A model generated the notes under the pieces. It saw only the letters and a program-made list of their open reading frames with translations. It was not told the origin of the DNA and searched no databases. Below, one piece after another: positions 14,114-20,445 of a DNA stretch of 20,445 nt. How positions within the stretch are numbered: the stretch's first letter is position 1; each line of letters starts with the position of its first letter. A program made the translations under genes and the position numbers. Origin of the DNA: Gallionellaceae bacterium (GTDB taxonomy: Bacteria; Pseudomonadota; Gammaproteobacteria; Burkholderiales; Gallionellaceae); assembly GCA_030646595.1 (NCBI GenBank), contig JAUSKS010000108.1, forward strand, positions 1 to 20,445, given 5' to 3'.

Positions 14114-15610
14114 ATGAAGAGAGTAGCTAAAACCGTAACGGCACTAAGTCTTGCAGGGTGCGCTGTAATAAACAGCGCGGTAGCAGACGACTCAAATTGG
14201 TACCTCGGGGGCAATATTGGCCAGTCGAGGGCAAAAATAGACGATACGCGGATTACTGCCCAACTGGTGGGAGTCGGTTTTGCTACAACTTCGATTGTCG
14301 ATGAGAACCGTAGCGCTGCCTATAAGCTTTTTGCCGGATACAAAGTTGGCAAAAATTTTGCTCTTGAAGGAGGTTATTTTGATATTGGAAAGTTTGGTTT
14401 TACCTCGACTACGATACCAGCAGGAACACTGACCGGCAAGATCAAACTCAGGGGTGTGAATATCGATGCAGTCGGCATTCTGCCTATAACTGAACAATTC
14501 GCTGTATTTGGCCGAGCCGGCTTGAACTACGCGCAAGCAAGAGACAACTTTTCCAGTACCGGACTCGTTCCTGCGCCGGTAAATCCGAATCCCAGTAAAA
14601 GTGAAGCGAATTACAAGTTCGGCATGGGGCTTCAATACGATTTCACCGAATCTCTCGGGATGCGCGCTGAAGCGGAGCGCTACCGGATCAATGATGCCGT
14701 TAGCAATAAGGGCGACATAAATATGTACTCGCTTGGCCTGGTTTATCGATTCGGTGTAAATAAACCATCCCCTGTCACACGCGATGCGGCGTCTGAGTCC
14801 ATTGCTGCCCGTGAACCCATCGTTGCTGTAGCACCAGTACAGGTCATCGTGCCGGTTACGGTGCGTACCGCGCAGTACTGCAGCATTCTCGATTTCCAGT
14901 TTGAGATTAAGCAGGACGACATTCAGCGTGAAGAAAAAGAACGACTCAGTGTGTTTGGAACCTTCATGAATAAATACCCCGATACCACGGCCGTGATCGA
15001 GGGTCATACCGATGATGTGGGAACGTCTGAATACAATTGGAAGCTGTCCCAGCGCCGGGCGGAGAGCGTGGTGAGCTATCTGGTGGACAACTTCCACATT
15101 GCCACTTCCCGGTTGACGGCAGTGGGGTACGGCGAGATGCGCCCCATAGCTGACAATAGCACCAGGCAGGGGCAGCAAATGAACCGGCGTATTGGTGCTG
15201 TCGTTGCATGCGCGACGGATATCGAGGGGCTTAAAGTGGCTCCCGCTAGGGTCACTATGGCCATGGAAATGGAGTTCGACCCATACAAGCACACCATTGA
15301 GCCGCAGTACTACGACGAGCTCGGCAAGGTGGCGAATTTCTTGAAGGCGAACCCTTCCGTCACCGCAACGGTTGAAGGGCACGCCGGTAAATTCGTCGGC
15401 AACACAAAGGTACCCCCCGAGCTGGCGATGGATGTTTCCAAGAACCGCGCTCAAAGCGTGGTGAATTATCTGGTGAACAAACAGGGTATCTCTCCTTCGC
15501 GCCTTTCCGTGGAGGGATTCGGACAGGTTCGGCGTGTCTCTTATGGAACCAGTCTGGAAGGGCAGCAGGAAAACCGCAGGGTCAACATCATTTTCAACTA
15601 CGCGAAATAG
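14114..15610 (+). CDS. OmpA-family porin-like protein with two OmpA C-terminal domains
   Basis: This is a 498-residue precursor. The signal peptide probably ends AVA|DD (24/25), although an LAGC at 13-16 could instead be a lipobox. Residues about 25-215 form an eight-strand-type outer-membrane barrel (NWYLGGNIGQS..., ending YSLGLVYRFGV). The first OmpA/peptidoglycan-binding domain has GHTDDVGTSEYN with D300/D301 and R315, the positions that hold diaminopimelate in known members. A second OmpA domain follows (about 378-498), but TD is replaced by AG in GHAGKF, so it probably cannot bind the same way. The ATG at 14114 is preferred over an in-frame TTG at 14057 because the signal peptide starts there. 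It ties the outer membrane to the cell wall. A terminator follows at 15621-15655. Confidence 0.85.
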   Translation: MKRVAKTVTALSLAGCAVINSAVADDSNWYLGGNIGQSRAKIDDTRITAQLVGVGFATTSIVDENRSAAYKLFAGYKVGKNFALEGGYFDIGKFGFTSTTIPAGTLTGKIKLRGVNIDAVGILPITEQFAVFGRAGLNYAQARDNFSSTGLVPAPVNPNPSKSEANYKFGMGLQYDFTESLGMRAEAERYRINDAVSNKGDINMYSLGLVYRFGVNKPSPVTRDAASESIAAREPIVAVAPVQVIVPVTVRTAQYCSILDFQFEIKQDDIQREEKERLSVFGTFMNKYPDTTAVIEGHTDDVGTSEYNWKLSQRRAESVVSYLVDNFHIATSRLTAVGYGEMRPIADNSTRQGQQMNRRIGAVVACATDIEGLKVAPARVTMAMEMEFDPYKHTIEPQYYDELGKVANFLKANPSVTATVEGHAGKFVGNTKVPPELAMDVSKNRAQSVVNYLVNKQGISPSRLSVEGFGQVRRVSYGTSLEGQQENRRVNIIFNYAK

Positions 15611-15620
15611 CAGAAAAGCC

Positions 15621-15655
15621 GGGGTTCGGCATTTCTACCGAAGCCCTCTTTCTTT
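15621..15655 (+). terminator. probable intrinsic terminator of the double-OmpA gene
   Basis: Stem 15621-15629 (GGGGTTCGG) with 15638-15646 (CCGAAGCCC), one mismatch, loop of 8, followed by TCTTTCTTT, ten bases after the stop codon. Confidence 0.7.
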
Positions 15656-15743
15656 ACCGGGTACGCCGTTACCTCGCACATTCGGCAAAAGCCGCTCAAG
15701 CCGTCACAGCTTGCTGGCCAGATGAAACAGATGTGTCAAGTTT

Positions 15744-15780
15744 AGAAAACTATTTTAATTTAACCAGGGTTTACCCTACA
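15744..15780 (+). promoter_or_regulatory. 37-bp shared upstream element, copy 1
   Basis: This element matches 16646-16682 at 32 of 37 positions. It contains AGAAAAC-ATTTT, TTTAA and the palindrome AGGGTTTACCCT. It ends 13 bp before the RmpM-like gene's ATG; the other copy ends 14 bp before the BON gene's ATG. The equal position argues for a shared promoter or operator, not random similarity. Confidence 0.7.
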
Positions 15781-15793
15781 TGAAAGTGAAAAA

Positions 15794-16501
15794 ATGAAAA
15801 CCTCACGAATTATTCTTAATACGCTTGCCATGACTTCTTTAACTTTGGGTGGTATGGCTTTCGCAGATGAAATTACCAAGGAAGGCTACCTGACCGATAC
15901 ACGAGGCAATGTTGTAAAAAGCGGGGTCGGCCTATGCTGGCATACCTCAAGCTGGGCACCGGCCAAGGCGATTCAAGAATGCGATCCGGATCTGGTAAAA
16001 AAGGTTGAGCCAAAAATGGCAGAAGCCAAAAAAACCGATTTTGCGCCTAAACCTGTTGCCGCAGCGCCAGCTCTAACGCCAACGCCATTGGTAATTAAGA
16101 AAAAGATGGTGTTCTCTGCGGATTCCTCTGCAGATTCTCTTTTCGGTTTCGATAAGTCAACCGTAAATCCTGCGGGCAAACAGGCCATCGACAAGTTTAT
16201 CGCCGACCTGGCCGGAGCCAACTTCGAGGTTGTCACGGTGATAGGACACACCGACCGAATCGGTTCGCACGCATACAACATGAAACTTTCGACACAACGC
16301 GCCGAAGCGGTCAAGGCATATATGGTGGAATCATCCGGAATTCCGGCCAATAAAATTGAGGCCAAAGGAGTAAACGGAACAGATCCTGTCACGAAACCCA
16401 GTGAATGCAAAGGCAAGAAAGCAACCAAAAAACTGATTGCCTGCCTGGCGCCAGATCGCCGCGTTGAAGTTGAAGTAGTCGCTACGCGAACTTACAAATA
16501 G
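15794..16501 (+). CDS. RmpM-like OmpA-family outer-membrane protein
   Basis: This is a 235-residue precursor. The signal peptide ends AFA|DE (about residue 24). The short conserved betaproteobacterial N-terminal segment GNVVKSGVGLCW...C (Cys pair) is followed by an Ala/Pro/Lys linker. The C-terminal OmpA domain (about 100-230) has LFGFDKSTVNPAG, GHTDRIGSHAYN and LSTQRAEAV, keeping the Asp and Arg that bind peptidoglycan. There is no N-terminal barrel, as in Neisseria RmpM and Bordetella OmpA-type proteins, which are periplasmic or outer-membrane-associated wall anchors. The 37-bp element shared with the next gene lies directly upstream. The ribosome-binding site is weak (GAAAGTG). Hairpins follow at 16504-16528 and 16541-16586. 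Confidence 0.85.
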   Translation: MKTSRIILNTLAMTSLTLGGMAFADEITKEGYLTDTRGNVVKSGVGLCWHTSSWAPAKAIQECDPDLVKKVEPKMAEAKKTDFAPKPVAAAPALTPTPLVIKKKMVFSADSSADSLFGFDKSTVNPAGKQAIDKFIADLAGANFEVVTVIGHTDRIGSHAYNMKLSTQRAEAVKAYMVESSGIPANKIEAKGVNGTDPVTKPSECKGKKATKKLIACLAPDRRVEVEVVATRTYK

Positions 16502-16503
16502 CG

Positions 16504-16528
16504 GTCGAATCGGCCTTATTGATTCGAC
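16504..16528 (+). terminator. hairpin after the RmpM-like gene
   Basis: A perfect 8-bp stem (GTCGAATC, 16504-16511, with GATTCGAC, 16521-16528) starts three bases after the stop. There is only a weak T content after it, so termination is likely but not certain. Confidence 0.5.
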
Positions 16529-16540
16529 ATTAAGTATGGA

Positions 16541-16586
16541 GCTGTTCATGTTAACTCCGAGAGAGTCTCATGGAAACATGAACAGC
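16541..16586. repeat. 12-bp perfect inverted repeat
   Basis: Arms GCTGTTCATGTT (16541-16552) and AACATGAACAGC (16575-16586) pair perfectly with a 22-base loop, which itself holds GAGA..TCTC. It lies between the RmpM-like gene and the shared element before the BON gene. It could be a second terminator or a remnant palindrome; there is no T run. Confidence 0.6.
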
Positions 16587-16645
16587 ATCATGGCCTTTGA
16601 ATCTGAGGCCAGACGAAGTGGTAACCCAGTTCGTACAGATTTAAT

Positions 16646-16682
16646 AGAAAACCATTTTGGTTTAATCAGGGTTTACCCTATA
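16646..16682 (+). promoter_or_regulatory. 37-bp shared upstream element, copy 2
   Basis: Second copy of the element at 15744-15780, five mismatches, containing AAACC-ATTTT-GGTTT and AGGGTTTACCCT palindromes. It lies directly before the AAGGAG ribosome-binding site of the BON gene at 16697. Confidence 0.7.
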
Positions 16683-16696
16683 CAAGGAGCAATATC

Positions 16697-17011
16697 ATGA
16701 AATCTACCACTAAGCGGTTCGCAACTTTTATTTTCGCCATGGTGCTGGCCTCTGTTCTCGGGTGCGCATCGTCCCCAACCCAGGAGGGGGCCGGAGAGTA
16801 TGTTGACGATACCGTCATTACAGCCAAAGTGAAATCGGCAATTCTTGAAGAGCCTTCGCTGAAATCGGCCGAGATCAACGTCGAAACCTTCAAAGGCATC
16901 GTTCAACTGAGCGGCTTCATCAGCTCCGCTGCTGCTGAGCGCAAAGCGACTGAAGTTGCGCGCAGCATCAAGGGCGTGAAGTCGGTCAAGAATGACATGA
17001 GGCTTAAGTAA
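16697..17011 (+). CDS. BON-domain lipoprotein
   Basis: This is a 104-residue precursor. The lipoprotein signal ends SVLGC (Cys23) with Ala at +2, favouring the outer membrane. Residues about 35-104 are a single BON domain (DDTVITAKVKSAIL, INVETFKGIVQLSGF, A-E-ATEVARSIKGVKSVKNDM). BON domains, as in OsmY and DolP, bind phospholipid or envelope partners and are usually stress-induced. A good AAGGAG precedes the ATG, and the shared 37-bp element lies directly upstream, so it is probably co-regulated with the RmpM-like gene. It is separated from the second BON gene by about 190 bp of foldback sequence. Confidence 0.9.
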   Translation: MKSTTKRFATFIFAMVLASVLGCASSPTQEGAGEYVDDTVITAKVKSAILEEPSLKSAEINVETFKGIVQLSGFISSAAAERKATEVARSIKGVKSVKNDMRLK

Positions 17012-17040
17012 ATCTATTCAGCACGGATCGGCTCTGAGCT

Positions 17041-17159
17041 TTAACCCGGATAGTTCATTAGCCATTTATCCATTGCTGACCCGATGGGTTACATGCCGGT
17101 TTCAACCCGGCATGTCGGGCTGAAACCCGGCCTGCGCACAAATGGATTATCTGGGTTTA
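17041..17159. repeat. nested inverted-repeat element between the BON genes
   Basis: Outer arms 17041-17059 and 17141-17159 (AACCC-GATA-T-CATT) match at 15 of 19 positions in inverted orientation. Inside, a perfect 9-bp stem (17091-17099 ACATGCCGG with 17107-17115 CCGGCATGT) forms a strong hairpin. It looks like a dispersed palindromic element of about 120 bp. No coding capacity and no clear target duplication were seen. Confidence 0.6.
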
Positions 17160-17198
17160 TTTTTGGCAACATGAACGCGCTTTTACAAGGAAAATGAA

Positions 17199-17654
17199 AT
17201 GAAAGTTTTAGAAAGTTTGAAATTAGCCTGTATTTCGGTGCTGCTTGCTGCCGGACTTACAGCATGCGACAAGCCGGGACCAGCAGAGACTGCTGGTAAA
17301 AAAATAGATCAGGCGGCTGAAAATACTGGCAAAAAAATAGAGCAGACAGCTGAAGATGCCGGCAAAAAAATGGGCGAAGCAACCGATAAAGCCACTTTAA
17401 AAATGGCCGAGCAAAGCTATAAAGCTGGCGTGGTCATCGATGATGCCGAGATTACTGCCAAGGTCAAAGCAGCCATTTTTGCAGAACCCGGCCTCAAGAC
17501 GCTGCAAATCAGTGTTGACACCGTAAAAGGCATCGTGACATTAAGCGGATCGGTCAATACGCAACAGAATAGTGACAGCGCAAAAGCATTGGCGGGCGCG
17601 GTGTCTGGCGTAAAAGAAGTTGAAAATAAACTGGCGCTAAAACCAAGTAAATGA
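17199..17654 (+). CDS. BON-domain lipoprotein with amphipathic 11-residue repeats
   Basis: This is a 151-residue precursor. The signal ends LTAC (Cys23) with Asp at +2, the classical inner-membrane retention signal of E. coli, in contrast to the BON lipoprotein upstream. Residues about 32-66 are 11-residue repeats (AGKKIDQAAEN, TGKKIEQTAED, AGKKMGEATDK) typical of amphipathic helices in apolipoprotein- or LEA-like proteins. Residues about 80-148 are a BON domain (DDAEITAKVKAAIF, VDTVKGIVTLSGSV, VSGVKEVENKL). AAGGAAA precedes the ATG. It is probably an operon with the coiled-coil gene 35 bp downstream. A role in envelope stress is inferred from the family. Confidence 0.9.
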   Translation: MKVLESLKLACISVLLAAGLTACDKPGPAETAGKKIDQAAENTGKKIEQTAEDAGKKMGEATDKATLKMAEQSYKAGVVIDDAEITAKVKAAIFAEPGLKTLQISVDTVKGIVTLSGSVNTQQNSDSAKALAGAVSGVKEVENKLALKPSK

Positions 17655-17689
17655 GATTGAGTTGTTGTTAATCATTCAAGGAGTAGAAC

Positions 17690-17977
17690 ATGGAAATTCA
17701 AAACGCATATCAACAAAAAATGTCGGCACAACTGAAAGAATGGGGTGCGCAGATTGATTTATTGGAAGCCAAGATGGAGAACATAGGCGCAGACATGAGA
17801 GTCAAACGTGCCGAGGAACTTCATGAATTGCGCGCCAAGCAGCATGTAGCATCTGAAAAAATGAAGGAGTTGGGGAAAGCCAGCGGTGAAGCATGGGAGC
17901 AGATCAAAGTGACTGCTGACAAAATTTGGGATGAACTTAAAGTTGGCGTAACTGAGGCCCATTCCAAATTCAAATGA
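17690..17977 (+). CDS. small coiled-coil protein, putative stress protein
   Basis: This is a 95-residue, charged, almost wholly helical protein with heptad-like hydrophobic spacing (LKEWGAQIDLLEAKMENIGAD, then a C-terminal helix with WEQIKVTADKIWDELKVG). It has no signal peptide and no cysteine. Similar small coiled-coil proteins are found beside BON and CsbD genes and are often called stress proteins, but no biochemical function is established. AAGGAG lies 7 bases before the ATG. It lies 35 bp after the BON gene and is likely co-transcribed with it. Confidence 0.75.
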   Translation: MEIQNAYQQKMSAQLKEWGAQIDLLEAKMENIGADMRVKRAEELHELRAKQHVASEKMKELGKASGEAWEQIKVTADKIWDELKVGVTEAHSKFK

Positions 17978-17989
17978 AATAACTTCAGG

Positions 17990-18138
17990 TTAAGGGGGGC
18001 TCTATAAATTCAAAATTCTAAGCGAGGCAAGGCGCGAGTAAAAAATTGCGACGGCGCATATATCTGATATGTTAGGAGTAATTTTTTATGAGCAACGCAG
18101 TATCGTGACGGAGTTTGGATTTATAGAGGCTCCCTTAA
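17990..18138. mobile_element. 149-bp MITE-like foldback element
   Basis: Terminal inverted repeats of about 28 bp (17990-18017 and 18111-18138; TTAAGGG, CTCTATAAAT and CAAA shared) with a few mismatches bound a largely self-complementary interior, including TAAAAAATT on each side and a CATAT..ATATG centre. There is no coding capacity. TTAA at each end may be part of the repeat or a target duplication. It lies in the gap between the coiled-coil gene and the small outer-membrane protein. Confidence 0.65.
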
Positions 18139-18139
18139 G

Positions 18140-18187
18140 CCGTGTTTGTAATGTATAACCATAAAGTCGCTAACCAAACACGGTTTT
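18140..18187 (+). terminator. hairpin with T run before the small outer-membrane protein
   Basis: A 9-bp perfect stem (18140-18148 CCGTGTTTG with 18175-18183 CAAACACGG), loop of 26, then TTTT. It ends only six bases before the next ATG, so it may act as a terminator for upstream transcription or as a control structure hiding the start region of that gene. Confidence 0.5.
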
Positions 18188-18193
18188 ATCAAA

Positions 18194-18688
18194 ATGATAT
18201 TTCATAAAATTTTGGCTTGCATTGGCTTGATTTCAATTTCTGCAACATCTGCTGCAGAAACTTGGGGGCCTTTTGAAATCGTCGAACCAACGCCAATTAG
18301 CGAGCTTTGGCTAAACGCCGGTTTTTACTCTTACCATTTTCAAAAAAACAAGGGATTCAACAATAGGAATTTTGGTATTGGTGGCGAATATCAATATTCA
18401 ACAGTAAGCTCAATAGTGGTTGGCAGTTCTCATAACAGTGTTCGTCACATGTCTCATTATGTTGGCTGGAATTGGCATCCGATTGCCTTGGGTCCGGTTC
18501 ACTTTGGTGTGGTGGCAGGTGGAGTTAATGGCTATCCAGGAGTAAATAATGGCGGCTGGTTTCCTGTAGTGATACCTGCTGCCAGTATTGAATATAAAAG
18601 CATTGGCGCAAACTTGATTTTTATACCCAGCTTTAAAGACAAATTGTATGGAGCACTGTCGTTGCAGCTTAAGGTGAAGCTGTATTGA
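18194..18688 (+). CDS. small PagP-fold outer-membrane protein
   Basis: This is a 164-residue precursor. The signal peptide probably ends TSA|AE (about 23), followed by a beta-barrel of about 140 residues ending in Tyr. The pattern PVVIPAASIEY...NLIFIPS and HFGVVAGGVNGY resembles the C-terminal half of PagP and of the lipoprotein at 4930-5682. At the places where PagP has catalytic His and Asp-Ser, this protein seems to have Asn (LNAGF) and Asn-Ser (SHNS), so palmitoyl transfer is doubtful. No good ribosome-binding site is seen; a hairpin ends six bases upstream. It is an outer-membrane barrel with moderate confidence; a PagP relationship is inference from pattern. Confidence 0.65.
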   Translation: MIFHKILACIGLISISATSAAETWGPFEIVEPTPISELWLNAGFYSYHFQKNKGFNNRNFGIGGEYQYSTVSSIVVGSSHNSVRHMSHYVGWNWHPIALGPVHFGVVAGGVNGYPGVNNGGWFPVVIPAASIEYKSIGANLIFIPSFKDKLYGALSLQLKVKLY

Positions 18689-18728
18689 TGGCCTTCTGAA
18701 TTCCTTCTAAACAGACACGGTGGTTATT

Positions 18729-18953
18729 ATGAATCTTAAATTAGCACTGATACTTATTCTCTCAAGCATGGCGGTGATATTTATTGTTCAAAATGTTGCA
18801 GTGGTTGAGATTGGCTTTCTATTCTGGAGAGCTGCAATGTCGAGTGCATTGTTGATATTTTTTACATTGATGGTCGGATTTATTTTAGGCTGGTTCTTGC
18901 ATAGTTACCTTGTGTATCGAAAATCCAAGCGTGAATTGGCTTATTTGCGTTGA
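18729..18953 (+). CDS. LapA-domain inner-membrane protein
   Basis: This is a 74-residue protein with two hydrophobic membrane segments (about 5-22 and 38-60) around a short VQNVAVVEIGFLFW loop, then a basic tail (YRKSKRELAYLR). This is the LapA/DUF1049 pattern; LapA (YciS) works with LapB in regulating lipopolysaccharide assembly in E. coli. No lapB is beside it here. The ATG at 18729 is preferred over GTG at 18720, because GGTGG lies just before it and family members usually start M-L-L. It stands 40 bp after the PagP-fold gene and converges on the diguanylate cyclase gene. Confidence 0.8.
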   Translation: MNLKLALILILSSMAVIFIVQNVAVVEIGFLFWRAAMSSALLIFFTLMVGFILGWFLHSYLVYRKSKRELAYLR

Positions 18954-18960
18954 GCCTAAT

Positions 18961-19905
18961 TCAATACTGAATCACCATTGATTTAGCGATGCGAATGTTG
19001 TTTTTGCCTGCATGCTTCGCCTCATACAAGGCTGTATCTGCGCTTTTCAACAATGTTTTCGCATCTTCGCCATGTTCGGGGTAAATGCCGACACCGATGC
19101 TGATGGTTATACTCACGCTGTGACCTTGAATGTTGTAGGGTTGTGACACGGCCTGTAATACTTTTGAAGCCAGCTTGGCTACGCCGTCGGTATGACTTAA
19201 TTCCCATAGCGCAATCACAAATTCGTCGCCACCCAAGCGCGCCACCGTGTCCTCCTGGCGCACTGCGGCCACCATGCGATCGGCAACCATCTTTAGCAGC
19301 GCGTCGCCCGCATCATGGCCCGAGGTGTCATTGACCTGCTTAAACCCGTCCAGATCCAAATACATTACCGCCATCAAACCTTTGTTTCTGCGTGCATGGT
19401 TGATAGCCAGCGCAAGCCTGTCCATTAAAAGCCGTCTATTCGGCAGGCCAGTTAGCGCGTCATGCAGTGCCAGTGATGCCAGCACCTTGTTGGAATCCTC
19501 TGTTTTTTTGTACAGCAATCTGACTTCAAGCATGTTGTGAATGCGCGTCTTGACTTCCATCAGGTCGAATGGTTTGCTGATGAAGTCTTTCGCACCGGAG
19601 GCCAGCGCCCGCAGTTTCTGATCCGGGTAGGCCGTGACCACGAATATCGGAGCATAGCCGTCTATTTCGATTTCCTTAAGTCCATCCGCCACCTGGAAAC
19701 CATTCATGCCGGGCATCTGCAAATCGAGCAAAATCAGATCGTAGTTGTTGTCGCGATGCAGCGCACAGACAGTATATGGATCCATCGTCGATGCAATGCA
19801 TTGATAGCCGACGGTACGCAGCATTTGCTCCAGTAGCTGCACATTGGCTATCTGATCGTCTACTATAAGAATGCTGGCGCTAAGAATTTCTTGTTCGCTA
19901 ATCAT
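18961..19905 (-). CDS. receiver-GGDEF diguanylate cyclase
   Basis: This is a 314-residue cytoplasmic protein. The receiver domain (about 10-125; acidic VDDQ, phospho-acceptor in LLDLQMPG, lysine in SKPFD) is followed by a GGDEF domain with an intact RLGGDEF active site and an RxxD inhibitory site (RQED) five residues before it. It should therefore make c-di-GMP from GTP, with product feedback and control by phosphorylation, the PleD/WspR logic. Its receiver is about 70% identical to that of the hybrid kinase at 2790-3992, by hand alignment over 134 residues. The ATG at 19905 is chosen over GTG at 19908 because it aligns with that paralogue. The 3' end is 7 bp from the convergent LapA gene. 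The MgtE gene lies 52 bp upstream on the same strand. Confidence 0.92.
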   Translation of the reverse strand: MISEQEILSASILIVDDQIANVQLLEQMLRTVGYQCIASTMDPYTVCALHRDNNYDLILLDLQMPGMNGFQVADGLKEIEIDGYAPIFVVTAYPDQKLRALASGAKDFISKPFDLMEVKTRIHNMLEVRLLYKKTEDSNKVLASLALHDALTGLPNRRLLMDRLALAINHARRNKGLMAVMYLDLDGFKQVNDTSGHDAGDALLKMVADRMVAAVRQEDTVARLGGDEFVIALWELSHTDGVAKLASKVLQAVSQPYNIQGHSVSITISIGVGIYPEHGEDAKTLLKSADTALYEAKHAGKNNIRIAKSMVIQY

Positions 19906-19957
19906 CACATTTGTCCGGTTTTAATTGTGTTTATCAATTCCATTCCAGCAACGTCGC

Positions 19958-20445
19958 TCACTTCACCAAAACCGCCGCCAGCCCCAACAGCAACCCCATG
20001 CTCGCCACATTAGTGACGGTGGTGAGAAAAATGCTGGAAGCAATAACGGGGTCGGCACCGAGCCGCTTCAGAATGAGCGGCACGAAGGCGCCGCAGATGC
20101 CGCTGATGACGCAGCTACCGATCATGGCAAGGAACACGACGATGCTTAGCATGATGGCGCTGTGCAAATGCTGGACAATGGCGATCACATACATGCCTAT
20201 TGCCGCCACCAGCCCAACCAGCGCACCATTCAGTAAGCCGAGCAGAGCTTCTTTCCTGATCAACGCTTTTTCTTTGCACGATTCCAGATCACCCAAGGTA
20301 ATCCCGCGCAGGGTGATCGCCAGAGCCTGGCTGCCGGTGTTGCCGGACTGGTCGGCCAGTACCGGCAGAAACACAGTGAGAATCAACAGCCGGTCGAGGG
20401 TATCCTGAAAAGCGAACACCACGCCGCCAACCATGAAGGCGGTGA
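19958..20445 (-). CDS. mgtE: MgtE-type magnesium transporter, C-terminal part (cut by window edge)
   Basis: At least 162 residues of the membrane domain are visible, and the frame stays open to the right edge, so the N-terminal and CBS domains lie outside. Four or more hydrophobic segments are visible, with the MgtE signature region LPVLADQSGNTGSQALAITLRG and a conserved GALVGL---IG stretch. MgtE channels carry Mg2+ inward across the inner membrane and close when cytosolic Mg2+ is high. The stop is 52 bp before the diguanylate cyclase start on the same strand, so the two could share a transcript. Confidence 0.85.
   Translation of the reverse strand, partial: TAFMVGGVVFAFQDTLDRLLILTVFLPVLADQSGNTGSQALAITLRGITLGDLESCKEKALIRKEALLGLLNGALVGLVAAIGMYVIAIVQHLHSAIMLSIVVFLAMIGSCVISGICGAFVPLILKRLGADPVIASSIFLTTVTNVASMGLLLGLAAVLVK

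Noticed and set aside
14192..15454. Open frame of 420 codons on the minus strand
   Set aside because: It lies wholly antisense to the OmpA gene, shows no recognisable domain, has no ribosome-binding site, and is a shadow of its codon pattern.
19911..20408. Open frame of 165 codons on the plus strand at the right edge
   Set aside because: It is antisense to the MgtE-type gene, which has clear family motifs and membrane segments.

Overview
The window reads as chromosomal DNA of a Gram-negative bacterium, most likely a betaproteobacterium of the Nitrosomonadales/Gallionellaceae type. The reasons are an RmpM-type OmpA with the N-terminal G-LCW motif, several lipoproteins sorted to the envelope, BON and CsbD-like stress proteins, REP/MITE-type palindromes and a PagP-like enzyme. 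The taxonomic call is inference from gene style only. All genes are intact except one cut by the right edge. No tRNA, rRNA, CRISPR array or intact transposase gene was seen.

Left region (1-4820): after a G-rich octamer array and about 250 bp without a gene comes a tightly packed signalling and motor cluster. It holds a stand-alone receiver, a double zinc-ribbon protein and an orphan GspE/PilB-family ATPase (overlaps of 4 and 1 bp), then a receiver-histidine kinase hybrid, a second stand-alone receiver and an Hpt phosphotransfer protein (8-bp overlap). It looks like a complete multistep phosphorelay tied to a secretion or pilus-type ATPase. A hairpin-rich spacer separates it from the convergent next gene.

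Middle region (4930-14006): a PagP-like outer-membrane lipoprotein with the His and Asp-Ser residues of that family, and a short CsbD-like protein, lie on the minus strand. Four large DUF3494 (ice-binding-type) lipoproteins follow in tandem on the plus strand. The first three carry two or three DUF5018-like Ig repeats and the fourth carries two Big_5-type Ig domains. Each of the four is preceded by a related leader of about 130 bp with a TATGTGCG..GCG.ACG core. The same core lies in opposite orientation 180 bp upstream of the CsbD-like gene, which suggests one regulon. A 141-bp palindromic element with a 5-bp target duplication has inserted into the third leader.

Right region (14114-18953): an envelope-stress set. 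It holds an OmpA protein with two peptidoglycan-binding domains, an RmpM-like OmpA protein, two BON lipoproteins, a coiled-coil protein, a small PagP-fold outer-membrane protein and a LapA-domain membrane protein. A 37-bp near-identical element precedes both the RmpM-like and the first BON gene. The spacers here are rich in foldback elements.

Right edge (18961-20445, minus strand): a receiver-GGDEF diguanylate cyclase, whose receiver is about 70% identical to that of the hybrid kinase at the left end, and the C-terminal part of an MgtE-type magnesium transporter.

Taken together the window looks like an envelope and cold/osmotic-stress island bracketed by related phosphorelay and c-di-GMP signalling genes. 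The most unusual part is the four-gene array of ice-binding-type lipoproteins with shared, mobile-element-disrupted control regions.
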